Of a stretch of DNA of 64,000 nt, positions 1-8,645 are shown piece after piece (within the stretch, counting starts at the first letter, position 1; every line of letters starts with the position of its first letter). The stretch is taken from contig OZ244128.1 of the NCBI GenBank assembly GCA_965215995.1, positions 3,906,001 through 3,970,000 of the forward strand. The letters run 5' to 3'. Both the position numbers and the translations under genes were made by a program. The stretch is from SZUA-309 sp965215995. Lineage in GTDB: Bacteria > Pseudomonadota > Gammaproteobacteria > Pseudomonadales > Azotimanducaceae. The notes beneath the pieces are model-generated. The model did not search any database, was not told the DNA's origin, and saw nothing but the letters and a program-made list of their open reading frames with translations.

Positions 1-156
1 GTCGAGATGGCCGTTCAGGCAGAGCCGGTGAACAAGGCATTGCACGCAATCCGGGCGGAGGTGTATCAGCACCGCCGCGGTCTGGAATCGTCACTCATGG
101 CGAAAGGGATCTTCGGCGCGGCGGCGAACGAGTCGCTTGAGAAGATGGAAGACTGA
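1..156 (+). CDS. C-terminal fragment of an unidentified protein
   Basis: An open frame enters from the left edge and ends with TGA at 154-156, giving the last 51 residues of a protein. The fragment is helical-looking and charged (…HAIRAEVYQHRRGLE…), with no diagnostic motif. It sits 26 bases before a crotonase on the same strand, so it could be another CoA-metabolism gene of the same operon, but family membership cannot be decided from this piece. Confidence 0.6.
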   Translation, partial: VEMAVQAEPVNKALHAIRAEVYQHRRGLESSLMAKGIFGAAANESLEKMED

Positions 157-182
157 CCGTAATCACGCGAAGGAGACCGGGG

Positions 183-965
183 ATGAGCGAGCGGCTGCAC
201 GATCGGGTGCTCTATGAGGTGGTCGATAGAGTGGCCCTTATCTCGCTGGATCGGCCGGAACGCCTGAATGCCTTCGACGGCCACATGTACGACGGCGTGA
301 ATGAGGCGCTGGACCGCTTCGCGGCGGATGATTCGGCCTGGGTGGCAGTCATTCAATCCAGCAGTGACCGAGCCTTTACCGCGGGTGCGGACGTGAAAGC
401 ATTGGATGCAGCGGCAAAGAGCGGAGTTTTTACCGCGCTCGGTGGACTGAAGCTGGATACGGAGATGGTCTCGGACAAGCCGATCATCGCAGCGGTGCAC
501 GGGCACTGTGTGGGCGAGGGGGTCAATCTGGCCCTGGCCTGTGATCTCATCTTTGCGGACAGCACGGCCCGGTTCAGCATCTCGGAAGTGCGGATCGGCA
601 CCAATCCGGTGGATATTCCGCTGAAGCTTGCCCGCCGTCTGCCTTATCCGCTGGCGTTTTCGTTTCTCACGCCGGGCGATGGTAAGGATGCCGCCTGGAT
701 GAAGGCGGCAGGGCTGGCGGAGACGAGCGCGGAAGGGGAGGCCCGCAATGATGCCGTAGCGTTCGCCCGTCGTATCGTCGAGGAGTGCGGGCCGCTGGCA
801 GTCCGGGCCCAGAAAGCCACGCTCTGGCAGGCGAGTTTCGCCGATGAGAGCGAGGCGCGAGTGATCGGTGACGAGCGGCGGGCCATGATTCGCCGTTCCG
901 AGGACTACGCTGAGGGACGACAGGCTTTTCTGGAAAAGCGGCAGCCACGCTTTAAGGGGCGCTGA
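183..965 (+). CDS. enoyl-CoA hydratase/isomerase (crotonase family)
   Basis: The 260-residue protein has crotonase length and order. The first oxyanion-hole segment is FTAGADVKAL. The second is HGHCVGEGVNLALACDL, where the usual GGG is VGEG. A conserved Glu follows in SEVRIG, the position of the first catalytic Glu in hydratases. The second catalytic Glu of true hydratases is not obvious in the PLAFSFLTPG segment, so an isomerase or other crotonase activity is possible. An AAGGAGA ribosome site precedes the ATG. It lies between an unidentified upstream gene and the TAXI protein gene (1-base gap), suggesting one operon. The substrate is unknown. Confidence 0.85.
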   Translation: MSERLHDRVLYEVVDRVALISLDRPERLNAFDGHMYDGVNEALDRFAADDSAWVAVIQSSSDRAFTAGADVKALDAAAKSGVFTALGGLKLDTEMVSDKPIIAAVHGHCVGEGVNLALACDLIFADSTARFSISEVRIGTNPVDIPLKLARRLPYPLAFSFLTPGDGKDAAWMKAAGLAETSAEGEARNDAVAFARRIVEECGPLAVRAQKATLWQASFADESEARVIGDERRAMIRRSEDYAEGRQAFLEKRQPRFKGR

Positions 966-966
966 C

Positions 967-2238
967 ATGGCGGGCGGAAAACGGATGACTGCACCGGCCG
1001 GAATTGCGGCGGTTCTGCTCACTGCGCTGGTGACTACCGGTTGCTCGCTGGAAGAAGAAACGCTCACCCTGGTGAAACCTCGTCTTGGCATCGATCAGCA
1101 ACTGGCGGAAGAGTTTGCTCGACTGTTCGATGAGCCGGGCACAATTCGCATCGAGCTGGTGGACAACCCGAATCCGGATCGGCCGGGCATCGAGGCGGTC
1201 AAGGAAGGCTATGCCGATCTCGCCCTGACACCGAACACAGCTGCGTACGATCCGCGTATCGAAGCCGTGGTGCCGTTGTATCCATCGGTGCTGCATATTG
1301 CCTACAAGGAGCGGGCAGGTGAGGTGGAGAGCGTGCTGGACGTTATCGGCGATCTCTCCACTCGGACGGTGTTCGCCGGTGCGCCGGGCACCCAGTCACG
1401 CAGGTTGCTGGAGGCGACGGCAGAGCGGGACGGCATAGCGCCGGAGGACATCAACTACATTGATGATCCGAACGGCTGCGCCGAAGTGATCGCCGTTTAC
1501 ACCGCCGTCATGCCGGAAGTGCTGCAGGTCATACGCGCCTGCGGGGATTACCAGCTTTTCAGCCTGGCGAAGCCGGAGGACATCGGCACGGGTAAGGCGC
1601 TCGACTCCGTTACTCTCTTGAACCCGCAGCTGAAACCCTTTGTGATTCCGGCGGAAACCTACGATGAGTTGACCCCGGAACCGGTCGTCACCTTGGCGGT
1701 GGACAATCTGCTGGTGGCCAGTGCTGATCTCGAAGATACCGTGGTCTACGATCTGCTCAGCGAGGTGCTCAGGATGAAGCCCGCGCTCTCCGCCTCCAAG
1801 CCCGGGCTTTTCCATCAGCTCACCGACAACTTCGACAGAAGCGGGCTTTCCTTTGTCATGCATCCCGGTGCGCTTGCTTATCTGCAACGGGATGAGCCGG
1901 ATTTTTACGAACGCTACTCCGGAATTGCCGAGGTGCTGGTGACGCTGCTGATCGGTCTGGTGTCCGGCATCTACGGCGTCTGGAAGATCTACAGCATCCG
2001 GCGTAAGAACCGTATTGATGCCTTCTGCCGGGAAGCGATCGACATCCGGGATCAGCATCTCGAAGGCACGAGCGATGCGAGCTCGCTGGTGGAAGCGATC
2101 GTTGCGCTTCAGGATCGTGCTTACGACATGATGATCCACGAGCAGCTGGCAGCGGATGAGAGCTTTCGTATCTTCATCACGCTGACCAACGACATCATCG
2201 CCGACGCCACCGGTGCAGGGCGCGAACGCCACACCTGA
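967..2238 (+). CDS. TAXI-family TRAP solute-binding protein with C-terminal membrane helix
   Basis: 423 residues. A hydrophobic N-terminus ends in TTGC (Cys26), a weak lipobox, so it may be a lipoprotein or a signal-anchored periplasmic protein. The body resembles TAXI solute receptors (repeated lobes, ADLALTPNTAAYDP, ligand-cleft type residues). A hydrophobic segment at about residues 318-342 is followed by a basic stop (SIRRKNR) and a roughly 75-residue cytoplasmic tail. An AAGGGG site lies 7 bases before the ATG. No TRAP membrane subunit gene is nearby, so it may work with a distant permease or as a sensor. The family call is good; the ligand is unknown. Confidence 0.75.
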   Translation: MAGGKRMTAPAGIAAVLLTALVTTGCSLEEETLTLVKPRLGIDQQLAEEFARLFDEPGTIRIELVDNPNPDRPGIEAVKEGYADLALTPNTAAYDPRIEAVVPLYPSVLHIAYKERAGEVESVLDVIGDLSTRTVFAGAPGTQSRRLLEATAERDGIAPEDINYIDDPNGCAEVIAVYTAVMPEVLQVIRACGDYQLFSLAKPEDIGTGKALDSVTLLNPQLKPFVIPAETYDELTPEPVVTLAVDNLLVASADLEDTVVYDLLSEVLRMKPALSASKPGLFHQLTDNFDRSGLSFVMHPGALAYLQRDEPDFYERYSGIAEVLVTLLIGLVSGIYGVWKIYSIRRKNRIDAFCREAIDIRDQHLEGTSDASSLVEAIVALQDRAYDMMIHEQLAADESFRIFITLTNDIIADATGAGRERHT

Positions 2239-2279
2239 AGGCGAGTCTCGAAGTTGCTGCCGGAGGCGATCGGAAGCAC

Positions 2280-2963
2280 TCAGGTCTGCAGTATGTTCCG
2301 CGCGTTTTTGGCGAAGGCCTTCGCTGCCTCTTCGTCTTGCTCGGCGTTGAACAACCGCTGCGGCACTTCCACGCCTCGCTGGGCCGCCGGTCGTTCCCGG
2401 ATCGCATCCCGCCAGCGCTTCAGGTTGGTCAGATCGTCCAGCTCGAGACCCGACCACTTGTAGGTGCGCACCCAGCACCAGTTGGCGATGTCGGCGATGG
2501 AGTAGTCGTCAGCCAGCCATTCACTCTGGCCCAGACGGCGATCGAGCACCTCGCAAAGACGTCGGCTCTCGTTCTGGTAGCGATCGATCACGGGTTGGAT
2601 CTTCTCCGGAAAGTAGCGGTAGAAGACGTTCGCCTGACCCATCATGGGGCCGATGCCACCCATCTGGAACATGAGCCACTGAATGACTCGGGAGCGACCT
2701 TTCTCGTCCGCCGGCAGCAGCTTGCCGGTTTTCTCTGCCAGGTAAATCATGATCGCGCCGGTCTCGAACACGGCAAAATCACCGTTGTCCTTGTCGACGA
2801 TCGCAGGTATGCGGCCGTTCGGACAGATCTTCAAATACCACTCTTCTTTCTGGATCCCTGATTGCAGGTTCATGGGGTGAACGTTGTAGGGGATCTCCAG
2901 CTCCTCCAGCGTGACGGACGCTTTCCAGCCGTTGGGTGTGGAGGCGGTATACAGCTCGATCAT
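2280..2963 (-). CDS. glutathione S-transferase family (YfcG/YghU-like)
   Basis: 227 residues from the ATG at 2963, chosen because an AGGAGA site precedes it; the frame continues upstream without a better signal. The N-terminal thioredoxin-like domain (MIELYTASTPNGWKASVTLEEL, CPNGRIPAIVD, FETGAIMIYLAEK) has the TPNGxK signature of Nu-class enzymes such as YfcG, which act as glutathione-dependent disulfide reductases. The all-helical C-terminal domain follows (WLADDYSIADIA). Cytosolic, probably redox or detoxification. It is transcribed away from gpsA across a 133-bp intergenic region. Confidence 0.88.
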   Translation of the reverse strand: MIELYTASTPNGWKASVTLEELEIPYNVHPMNLQSGIQKEEWYLKICPNGRIPAIVDKDNGDFAVFETGAIMIYLAEKTGKLLPADEKGRSRVIQWLMFQMGGIGPMMGQANVFYRYFPEKIQPVIDRYQNESRRLCEVLDRRLGQSEWLADDYSIADIANWCWVRTYKWSGLELDDLTNLKRWRDAIRERPAAQRGVEVPQRLFNAEQDEEAAKAFAKNARNILQT

Positions 2964-3096
2964 TGAATGGTCTCCTGAGGCGAGATAGCTGGCCAGCATA
3001 GGCCCAATTGCGCCAACAGGGTAGTGGGTGCTCGTGGGGCGTTTTCCGTTGGCGGGCCCTATACTGGTGCTGACGAGACGGTTCGGGAGAGGAGTG

Positions 3097-4101
3097 TTGG
3101 CAGATCTTAAAGTAGGCGTCCTTGGCGGCGGCTCCTGGGGAACCACGGTTGCCTCCCTTGTCACACGAAATGCGCCCGTCCAACTGTGGGCACGCAACCC
3201 GAAAGCCGTTCGGGAGATCAATGAGGCGCACAGCAACGAACGCTACCTGCCGGGCATAGAGCTACCGAAGAAACTCACGGCGACGGCTGACCTGGCCGAG
3301 GTAGTTGGCTCCGCGGATGTGCTGGTGATGGGGATTCCTTCGCAGAACTTTCGTAGCGTGCTGGAGGAAGTCAAAGAGCATGTCCGGGCCTGGGTCCCCA
3401 TCATCAGTCTCACCAAGGGCCTCGAGGTGGAAACCCGCTTGCGCATGACCGAGGTGGTGGAGGAGATCGTGCCCGGGCACCCCGTGGGGGTGCTCACCGG
3501 CCCGAATCTGGCCCGGGAGATCATGGAAGGCCGGGCGGCTGCCAGCGTCCTTGCCATGCAGGGTGGCGGTAATGTGGAGTTGCTGCGACCGCTGTTTAAC
3601 AGTGGCCTGTTCCGGGTCTACAGCAACGAGGACGTCACCGGCTGTGAGCTCGGCGGCGTGCTCAAGAACATCATTGCCATTGCCGTGGGTATGGGCGATG
3701 GTCTGGGTGCCGGTGACAACACCAGAGCCGGTCTGATTACCCGTGGCCTGGCCGAGGTGACCCGGCTGGGTGTGGCCCTGGGCGGCAAAGCACGCACGTT
3801 TTCAGGTCTCGCTGGCATGGGCGATATGATCGCCACCTGCACCAGTGATCAGAGCCGGAACCGGTCCGTGGGCGTGCAGCTCGGAAAAGGTCGCAGTATC
3901 GAGGAGATCATTGCCGACATGGTGATGGTGGCCGAGGGCGTAAAAACAGCGCCTGCAGTGATGGAACTGGCGAAGGAACACGAAATATCCATGCCGATTG
4001 CCGAAGATGTTTTCAAAGTGGTCACAGGGGAGTCCACGGCTACCCGGGCGTTCAGAGGCCTGCTCCGCGTGCATGCGGGTGCTGAGTCGGAGCCGGGCTG
4101 A
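3097..4101 (+). CDS. gpsA: NAD(P)-dependent glycerol-3-phosphate dehydrogenase
   Basis: Makes sn-glycerol 3-phosphate from dihydroxyacetone phosphate for phospholipid synthesis. An N-terminal Rossmann motif (GVLGGGSWGT) is followed by NPKAVREIN and SLTKGLE segments, the catalytic Lys in GVLKNIIAIA (about residue 190) and the C-terminal helical domain (NTRAGLITRGLAE, FSGLAGMGDMIATCTS). I place the start at TTG 3097, directly behind a GGGAGAGG site, giving 334 residues, the usual length. An upstream ATG at 3028 would add 23 residues unlike the family. The stop overlaps the next gene's start (TGATG). Confidence 0.93.
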   Translation: MADLKVGVLGGGSWGTTVASLVTRNAPVQLWARNPKAVREINEAHSNERYLPGIELPKKLTATADLAEVVGSADVLVMGIPSQNFRSVLEEVKEHVRAWVPIISLTKGLEVETRLRMTEVVEEIVPGHPVGVLTGPNLAREIMEGRAAASVLAMQGGGNVELLRPLFNSGLFRVYSNEDVTGCELGGVLKNIIAIAVGMGDGLGAGDNTRAGLITRGLAEVTRLGVALGGKARTFSGLAGMGDMIATCTSDQSRNRSVGVQLGKGRSIEEIIADMVMVAEGVKTAPAVMELAKEHEISMPIAEDVFKVVTGESTATRAFRGLLRVHAGAESEPG

Positions 4102-4919
4102 TGAGTAACAACGACTCCGATCAGAACCTGGCGCTGTTCTGCGATTTCGAGAACGTGGCCCTGGGTGTTCAGGACGCAAAGTTTCCCAAGTTCGATATGT
4201 CGCTGGTGCTCGAACGGTTGCTTCTGAAGGGCAACATCGTGGTGAAAAAGGCTTACTGCGACTGGGAGCGCTACAAGGGCTTCAAACCCACCATGCACGA
4301 TGCCGCCTTCGAGCTGATTGAGATTCCGCATACGCGGCAGTCGGGCAAGAACTCGGCAGACATTCGGATGGTGGTGGATGCGCTGGACCTCTGCTACACC
4401 AAAGATCACATCGACACCTTCGTGATCATCAGTGGTGACTCCGACTTCTCGCCTCTGGTCAGCAAGTTACGGGAGAACGCCAAGCTGGTGATCGGCGTGG
4501 GCGTGAAGAATTCGACGTCCGATCTGCTGATGAATAACTGCGATGAGTTTCTGTTTTACGACGATCTGGTGCAGGCCAGGAGCCGGAAGAAAAAACCGGC
4601 GAAGTCGAAAGCGCCAGCGAAAAAATCGGCCGCTCGAAAATCGAAAACTGAAACCGACAAAACCGAGCCGTCGCCCCAGGATGATGCGCTGGATCTGGTG
4701 CTGGACACTGCCGAAGCCTTGATCGCCGAACGCGGTGACCGGGTGTTCGGCTCCATGGTGAAGCAGACGCTGAAGCGTCGGCGCCCGGGCTTCAGTGAGA
4801 GCACGTACGGCTTTAAATCCTTCGGCGACCTGCTCGAGTACGCTTCGGAGCGGGGTCTTGCAGATATCGAGATGGACGAGCGCTCCGGCGGCTACGTGAT
4901 CCGTTCCGTCAGCCGCTAA
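4101..4919 (+). CDS. NYN (LabA/PIN-like) nuclease-type domain with C-terminal OST-HTH/LOTUS domain
   Basis: 272 residues. The N-terminal NYN domain (about 10-155) carries the acidic metal-binding set: CDFEN, NSADIRMVVDAL and ISGDSDFSPLV. A Lys/Ala/Ser-rich linker (about 158-195) leads to a C-terminal OST-HTH/LOTUS-type domain (about 200-270) ending GGYVIRS. This architecture is widespread in bacteria and is thought to act on RNA; the target is unknown. The ATG overlaps the gpsA stop by one base, so translation is probably coupled. Confidence 0.82.
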   Translation: MSNNDSDQNLALFCDFENVALGVQDAKFPKFDMSLVLERLLLKGNIVVKKAYCDWERYKGFKPTMHDAAFELIEIPHTRQSGKNSADIRMVVDALDLCYTKDHIDTFVIISGDSDFSPLVSKLRENAKLVIGVGVKNSTSDLLMNNCDEFLFYDDLVQARSRKKKPAKSKAPAKKSAARKSKTETDKTEPSPQDDALDLVLDTAEALIAERGDRVFGSMVKQTLKRRRPGFSESTYGFKSFGDLLEYASERGLADIEMDERSGGYVIRSVSR

Positions 4920-4953
4920 TGGGAAGTTGGAACAGACCTGGACAGACCGGCTT

Positions 4954-7347
4954 TCACTCGCCGGCAGATTGAGCCTTGACCTGAGCCTTGAAAAAGAAGC
5001 GATCCGTCTGCCGGTAGATGCGTTCGTCGTAGACCATGAGGTCGTGCTGGTCTGCGGGGTTGGTGAAAAGGTCGCTTTCTGCGGCCACCTCGAATCCGGC
5101 CTGGTCCAGCAGCGCTCTGGCAAGCGCCGGTTCGATTCGGTGCAGCTTTGCATTGTCCATATCTTCCAGGCCCACGTGATCGGTGATTCCGAGCACGCCA
5201 CCGGGCTTGAGGGTCTGGCGGATAGCACGTAGAAACGCCACGGCCGCCGCCTCACCGTCCCGGTAGTAGAAGTCATGCAGGAGGTTGCCGAGGAAGGCCA
5301 CGTCGACTTCGCCGTCCAGGTCGAGGTCGTCGTATTCGCGAATGTGCGGAGTGACGTTCGGCAGCCGGTTGTCGGCCAGCCGTTCCGCCATGGTCCGTTG
5401 GTAGTAACCTTCCGCGTAGCGTTCGAGCACCTGTTGAGTGTTGTGCGAGTAGACGTGACCTTCGGGTCCCACTGCGGCTGCCAGCATCTCGGTGGTGTAA
5501 CCGGCATAGGCACCCACATCCAGGGCCGTCATGCCTTCTTCTAAACCCAGAAACAGAAACGATTCGAACGGCTTTCTGGCACGATCTCGAGGCAGGTCGT
5601 AGCTATGTCGGTCCTCCGCGCGTTGCTGGCGCCGAATGCGCTCGAACATGGCCTGATTCTGCCAGCCCAGCCAACCGGGACCGCGGACGACGCGCCCCGG
5701 GAGCGCGCCCGTGTGCTCACCCGCCGCCAGCACCTGCTCACCGTTGACGAATACGTGCACCATGCCGGTGGCGTACTGGTGCGGATTCTCAAAGGTGGCG
5801 TGGTCCCGGATGGCATCGGGGTCGAAGATCACCACATCGGCGAAGTTGCCGATGGTCAGGGTGCCCCGGTCCCGGAGCCCCAGGTTTTCCGCTGGCAGGC
5901 CCGCGAGCTTGTGGATGGCTGCCTCCATGCTGAGCACGCCCTCATCGCGCACGTATTTGCCGAGGACCCGGGCGAAGTTGCCGTAGGCGCGTGGGTGGGT
6001 GCTGGTGTTGAGGAAGTGGCCTTCGGTGGCCATCGAGCTGGCATCGGAGCCGAAGCTGACCCAGGGCAGGGCAACGCCTTTCGCCACGTTCTCTTCACTC
6101 ATCAGGAAGTAGATGACCTGCACCCGGCTGCCGTCTTCAATCACCAGATCCATGGCAGTCAGGGCAGGTGGGGTGCCGCGCGCTTCGCTGACCTCGGCAA
6201 GGGTCAGACCCGTGTACTTTCTGAGCTCGTGATTCTTGAAACCCACCAGAAGGGTTCCGTCGGCACCCGCAGCGAGCATCAGGTTTTCCCAGTCGTCCGT
6301 TGGCGTGGTCATCTCATCGAGCAACTGCTCACGGATCCCGGGATCTTTCAGCCGCTCTGCCCAGGCGGTGTACCCGCCTTCCTGAACCCAGGGTGGCATG
6401 GCGGCGTCCAGCCCCGTAGACCCGGCCGGATAGGTGTACATGTCGGCAGTGATCCGGATCCCGCGTGACCGGGCCGCTTCGACCTTCTCGACCACCGCGT
6501 CGAACTTGTCCCAGTTGTCCTGACCGCTCATCTTCAGATGGTAGATCTCCGCCGGGGCGCCGCTCTCCTCGGCGATCCTGATCAGCTCGTCGATGGACTC
6601 GAGCAGCCGGTTGCCTTCACTGCGCATGTGGGAGATGTACATGCCGTCGTGTTCAGCGGCGGCCTGCATCAGTGCGATCAGCTCTTCAGTGTCGGCATAG
6701 AAGGCCGGGGCGTAGATCAGCGATGAGCCAACACCCATGGCACCCTCGCGCATGGCTTCCCTGACCAGGTTCTGCATGACGGCGAGTTCGGTATCTGTGG
6801 GTGGCCTGTCGGCGGCGCCGATTTCGTGCATCCGAACCGTGGTGGCGCCAACGAAGGAAGCGACGTTGGGTGAGATCCCACGCTGCTCCAGATATTCCAG
6901 ATACTCGGCGAGCGTCGTCCAGGGCACGTCGAACTTGAAGTCCCCCTGACGCGCCACCAGTGCCGCCCGCAGTTCATCGTTGATCGGCCCCATGGACATG
7001 CCTTCGCCCATGACCTCGAGCGTTACCCCCTGGCGGATGTCTGACTGGCTGCGCCCGTCTGCGATAAGGGATTGGGTGGCCCAGCTCAGCATGTTGATGA
7101 AACCGGGCGCGACGAAGAGACCTTCTGCATCAATCGTGCGCTTGGCGTCGCTCGCCTGCAGATCGCCGATGGCGACAATCCGATCTCCTGCAATCGCCAG
7201 ATCCGCGTCGATGGCGTTACCACCCGTGCCGTCGAACAGGCGGCCGTTTTCGATCAGCACATCGTAGCTGGTACCGAACGCGCCCGGCAGGCCCAGCGCG
7301 GCGAGCAGGGCGACGAGCAGAATCTGAAGCTTTCGCATGGGCCGCAT
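4954..7347 (-). CDS. D-aminoacylase-like amidohydrolase fused to a class I methyltransferase-like domain
   Basis: 797 residues from the ATG at 7347; starts further upstream would overlap the thiolase gene. A signal peptide (MRKLQILLVALLAALGLPGAFG) predicts export. Residues about 28-560 match the N-acyl-D-amino-acid deacylase family (YDVLIENGRLFDGTG, EIYHLKMSG, YPAGSTGLDAAMPPW, SFGSDASSM, NFADVVIFDP). The family HxH metal motif after PGFI is replaced by NMLSW, and the expected Cys ligand is not seen. Residues about 575-797 form a second domain with an AdoMet-type motif (LDVGAYAGYTTEML) and LGNLLHDFYY, resembling predicted exported methyltransferases. The fusion has no frame break. The function is unknown; it is listed under findings. 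Confidence 0.78.
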   Translation of the reverse strand: MRPMRKLQILLVALLAALGLPGAFGTSYDVLIENGRLFDGTGGNAIDADLAIAGDRIVAIGDLQASDAKRTIDAEGLFVAPGFINMLSWATQSLIADGRSQSDIRQGVTLEVMGEGMSMGPINDELRAALVARQGDFKFDVPWTTLAEYLEYLEQRGISPNVASFVGATTVRMHEIGAADRPPTDTELAVMQNLVREAMREGAMGVGSSLIYAPAFYADTEELIALMQAAAEHDGMYISHMRSEGNRLLESIDELIRIAEESGAPAEIYHLKMSGQDNWDKFDAVVEKVEAARSRGIRITADMYTYPAGSTGLDAAMPPWVQEGGYTAWAERLKDPGIREQLLDEMTTPTDDWENLMLAAGADGTLLVGFKNHELRKYTGLTLAEVSEARGTPPALTAMDLVIEDGSRVQVIYFLMSEENVAKGVALPWVSFGSDASSMATEGHFLNTSTHPRAYGNFARVLGKYVRDEGVLSMEAAIHKLAGLPAENLGLRDRGTLTIGNFADVVIFDPDAIRDHATFENPHQYATGMVHVFVNGEQVLAAGEHTGALPGRVVRGPGWLGWQNQAMFERIRRQQRAEDRHSYDLPRDRARKPFESFLFLGLEEGMTALDVGAYAGYTTEMLAAAVGPEGHVYSHNTQQVLERYAEGYYQRTMAERLADNRLPNVTPHIREYDDLDLDGEVDVAFLGNLLHDFYYRDGEAAAVAFLRAIRQTLKPGGVLGITDHVGLEDMDNAKLHRIEPALARALLDQAGFEVAAESDLFTNPADQHDLMVYDERIYRQTDRFFFKAQVKAQSAGE

Positions 7348-7363
7348 GCTGCGTCGGTGAGGA

Positions 7364-8545
7364 TTAGACTCGTTCGACGATCGTGCCGGTGCCGAGCCCG
7401 CCGCCACAGCACATGCTGATCAGCCCGTACTGACCCCCGCTGCGTTGCAACTCATGCACGGCCTTGGTGATCAGGAAGCAGCCGGTGGCCCCTAGCGGGT
7501 GGCCGAGGCTGATAGCTCCGCCGTTCGGGTTCACCTTCTCCATATCGGCACCAACGGTCTTGGCCCAGGCCAGCACGACCGATGCGAAGGCTTCGTTCAC
7601 CTCGAAGACGTCGATGTCGTCGATCTGGAGCCCGGTGTCGGTCAGGAGCTTCTCCGTTGCCGGGATCGGGCCTTCGAGCATGAGTACCGGATCGCAGCCG
7701 ACCAGGGCGGACGCCTTGATCTTCGCCAGGGGCGTGAGGCCGAGTTCCTCCGCCTTGGCGGCGCTCATCATCAGCACAGCGGCTGCACCGTCCGCGATCT
7801 GCGAGGAGGTGCCGGCCGTGTGCACGCCGTCTTCACGGGCCACCGGCTTGAGCTCGGCGAGAGCCTCCAGACTGGTATCCCGGGGCACTTCATCGGCGGT
7901 CACCTCGAGCACGTTGCCCGTCTTTTCGAAGTTCTGATCCACCTCAGGCGCTTCGAGCGGAATGATCTGACTGTCGAAGCGGCCTTCGGCGATCGCCCGA
8001 GCAGCGCGCTCCTGAGATTGCAGGCCGAATGCATCCGTATCTGCCCGGGTGATGCCGTACTTGTCTGCGACCCGCTCGGAGCCTTCGAACTGGCTGGTGA
8101 ACTCGTGATGGGCAAAGTAGCTCTTGGATACCGGCTTGCCCATGGTCTTCTCTTTGCCAACCGCATCGGAGCCGATCGGCAGACGGCTCATGTTTTCCAC
8201 ACCGCAGGCCATTACCACGTCGGCCATGCCGGAAGCGATCAGGGAGTGGGCGAGGGTGGTGGCTTCCTGGGAGGAGCCGCACTGGGAGTCGATGGTGATA
8301 CAGGGCGTGCCGATGTCGCCGCCGTGGGCAAGCCAGGCAGTGCGGGTGACATTCATGCCCTGCGCGGCCACCTTGTTGATGCAGCCACCAACGACCTGGT
8401 CCACCATGCCGGACTCGATTCCCTGCCGTTCGAGCATCTTCATCATCACGTGGCCAAGGGTATCGGTCGGGTGGGCGCCGGCCAGCTTGCCCATCTTCCG
8501 GCCGACCGGGGTCCGGGCAGCATCGATGATAACGGTATCGGTCAT
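7364..8545 (-). CDS. acetyl-CoA acyltransferase (thiolase)
   Basis: 393 residues. Thiolase signatures are all present: the nucleophilic Cys in IDSQCGSSQEA, NEAFA, the His in GGAISLGHPLGATG, and the second active-site Cys in SMCCGGGLGTG. The start at ATG 8545 follows a TGGAGA site; the frame extends six codons further without support. It condenses or cleaves acyl-CoAs in beta-oxidation or a related degradation pathway. It lies just upstream of the amidohydrolase-methyltransferase fusion on the same strand and diverges from the COG2159 gene. Confidence 0.92.
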   Translation of the reverse strand: MTDTVIIDAARTPVGRKMGKLAGAHPTDTLGHVMMKMLERQGIESGMVDQVVGGCINKVAAQGMNVTRTAWLAHGGDIGTPCITIDSQCGSSQEATTLAHSLIASGMADVVMACGVENMSRLPIGSDAVGKEKTMGKPVSKSYFAHHEFTSQFEGSERVADKYGITRADTDAFGLQSQERAARAIAEGRFDSQIIPLEAPEVDQNFEKTGNVLEVTADEVPRDTSLEALAELKPVAREDGVHTAGTSSQIADGAAAVLMMSAAKAEELGLTPLAKIKASALVGCDPVLMLEGPIPATEKLLTDTGLQIDDIDVFEVNEAFASVVLAWAKTVGADMEKVNPNGGAISLGHPLGATGCFLITKAVHELQRSGGQYGLISMCCGGGLGTGTIVERV

Positions 8546-8645
8546 TGGTATCTCCAGAAGCAAAATCTCAAGCCGGCAAGGCTAGCACAGGGGTGACCCG
8601 GACGATCGTTTTTCTTACTCTCTGCTGTCTCTGGAGGACTGACAC

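Noticed and set aside
66..1091. Long minus-strand frame of 341 codons
   Set aside because: It lies opposite the crotonase and TAXI genes, which have clear family motifs; the minus frame has none. High G+C creates such shadows.
3028..3096. Upstream ATG extension of gpsA
   Set aside because: The added 23 residues do not resemble the family, and the TTG at 3097 has a well-placed ribosome site.
4467..5519. 350-codon minus-strand frame
   Set aside because: It overlaps the NYN gene antisense and the fusion gene in another frame; composition is low-complexity and no domain is seen.
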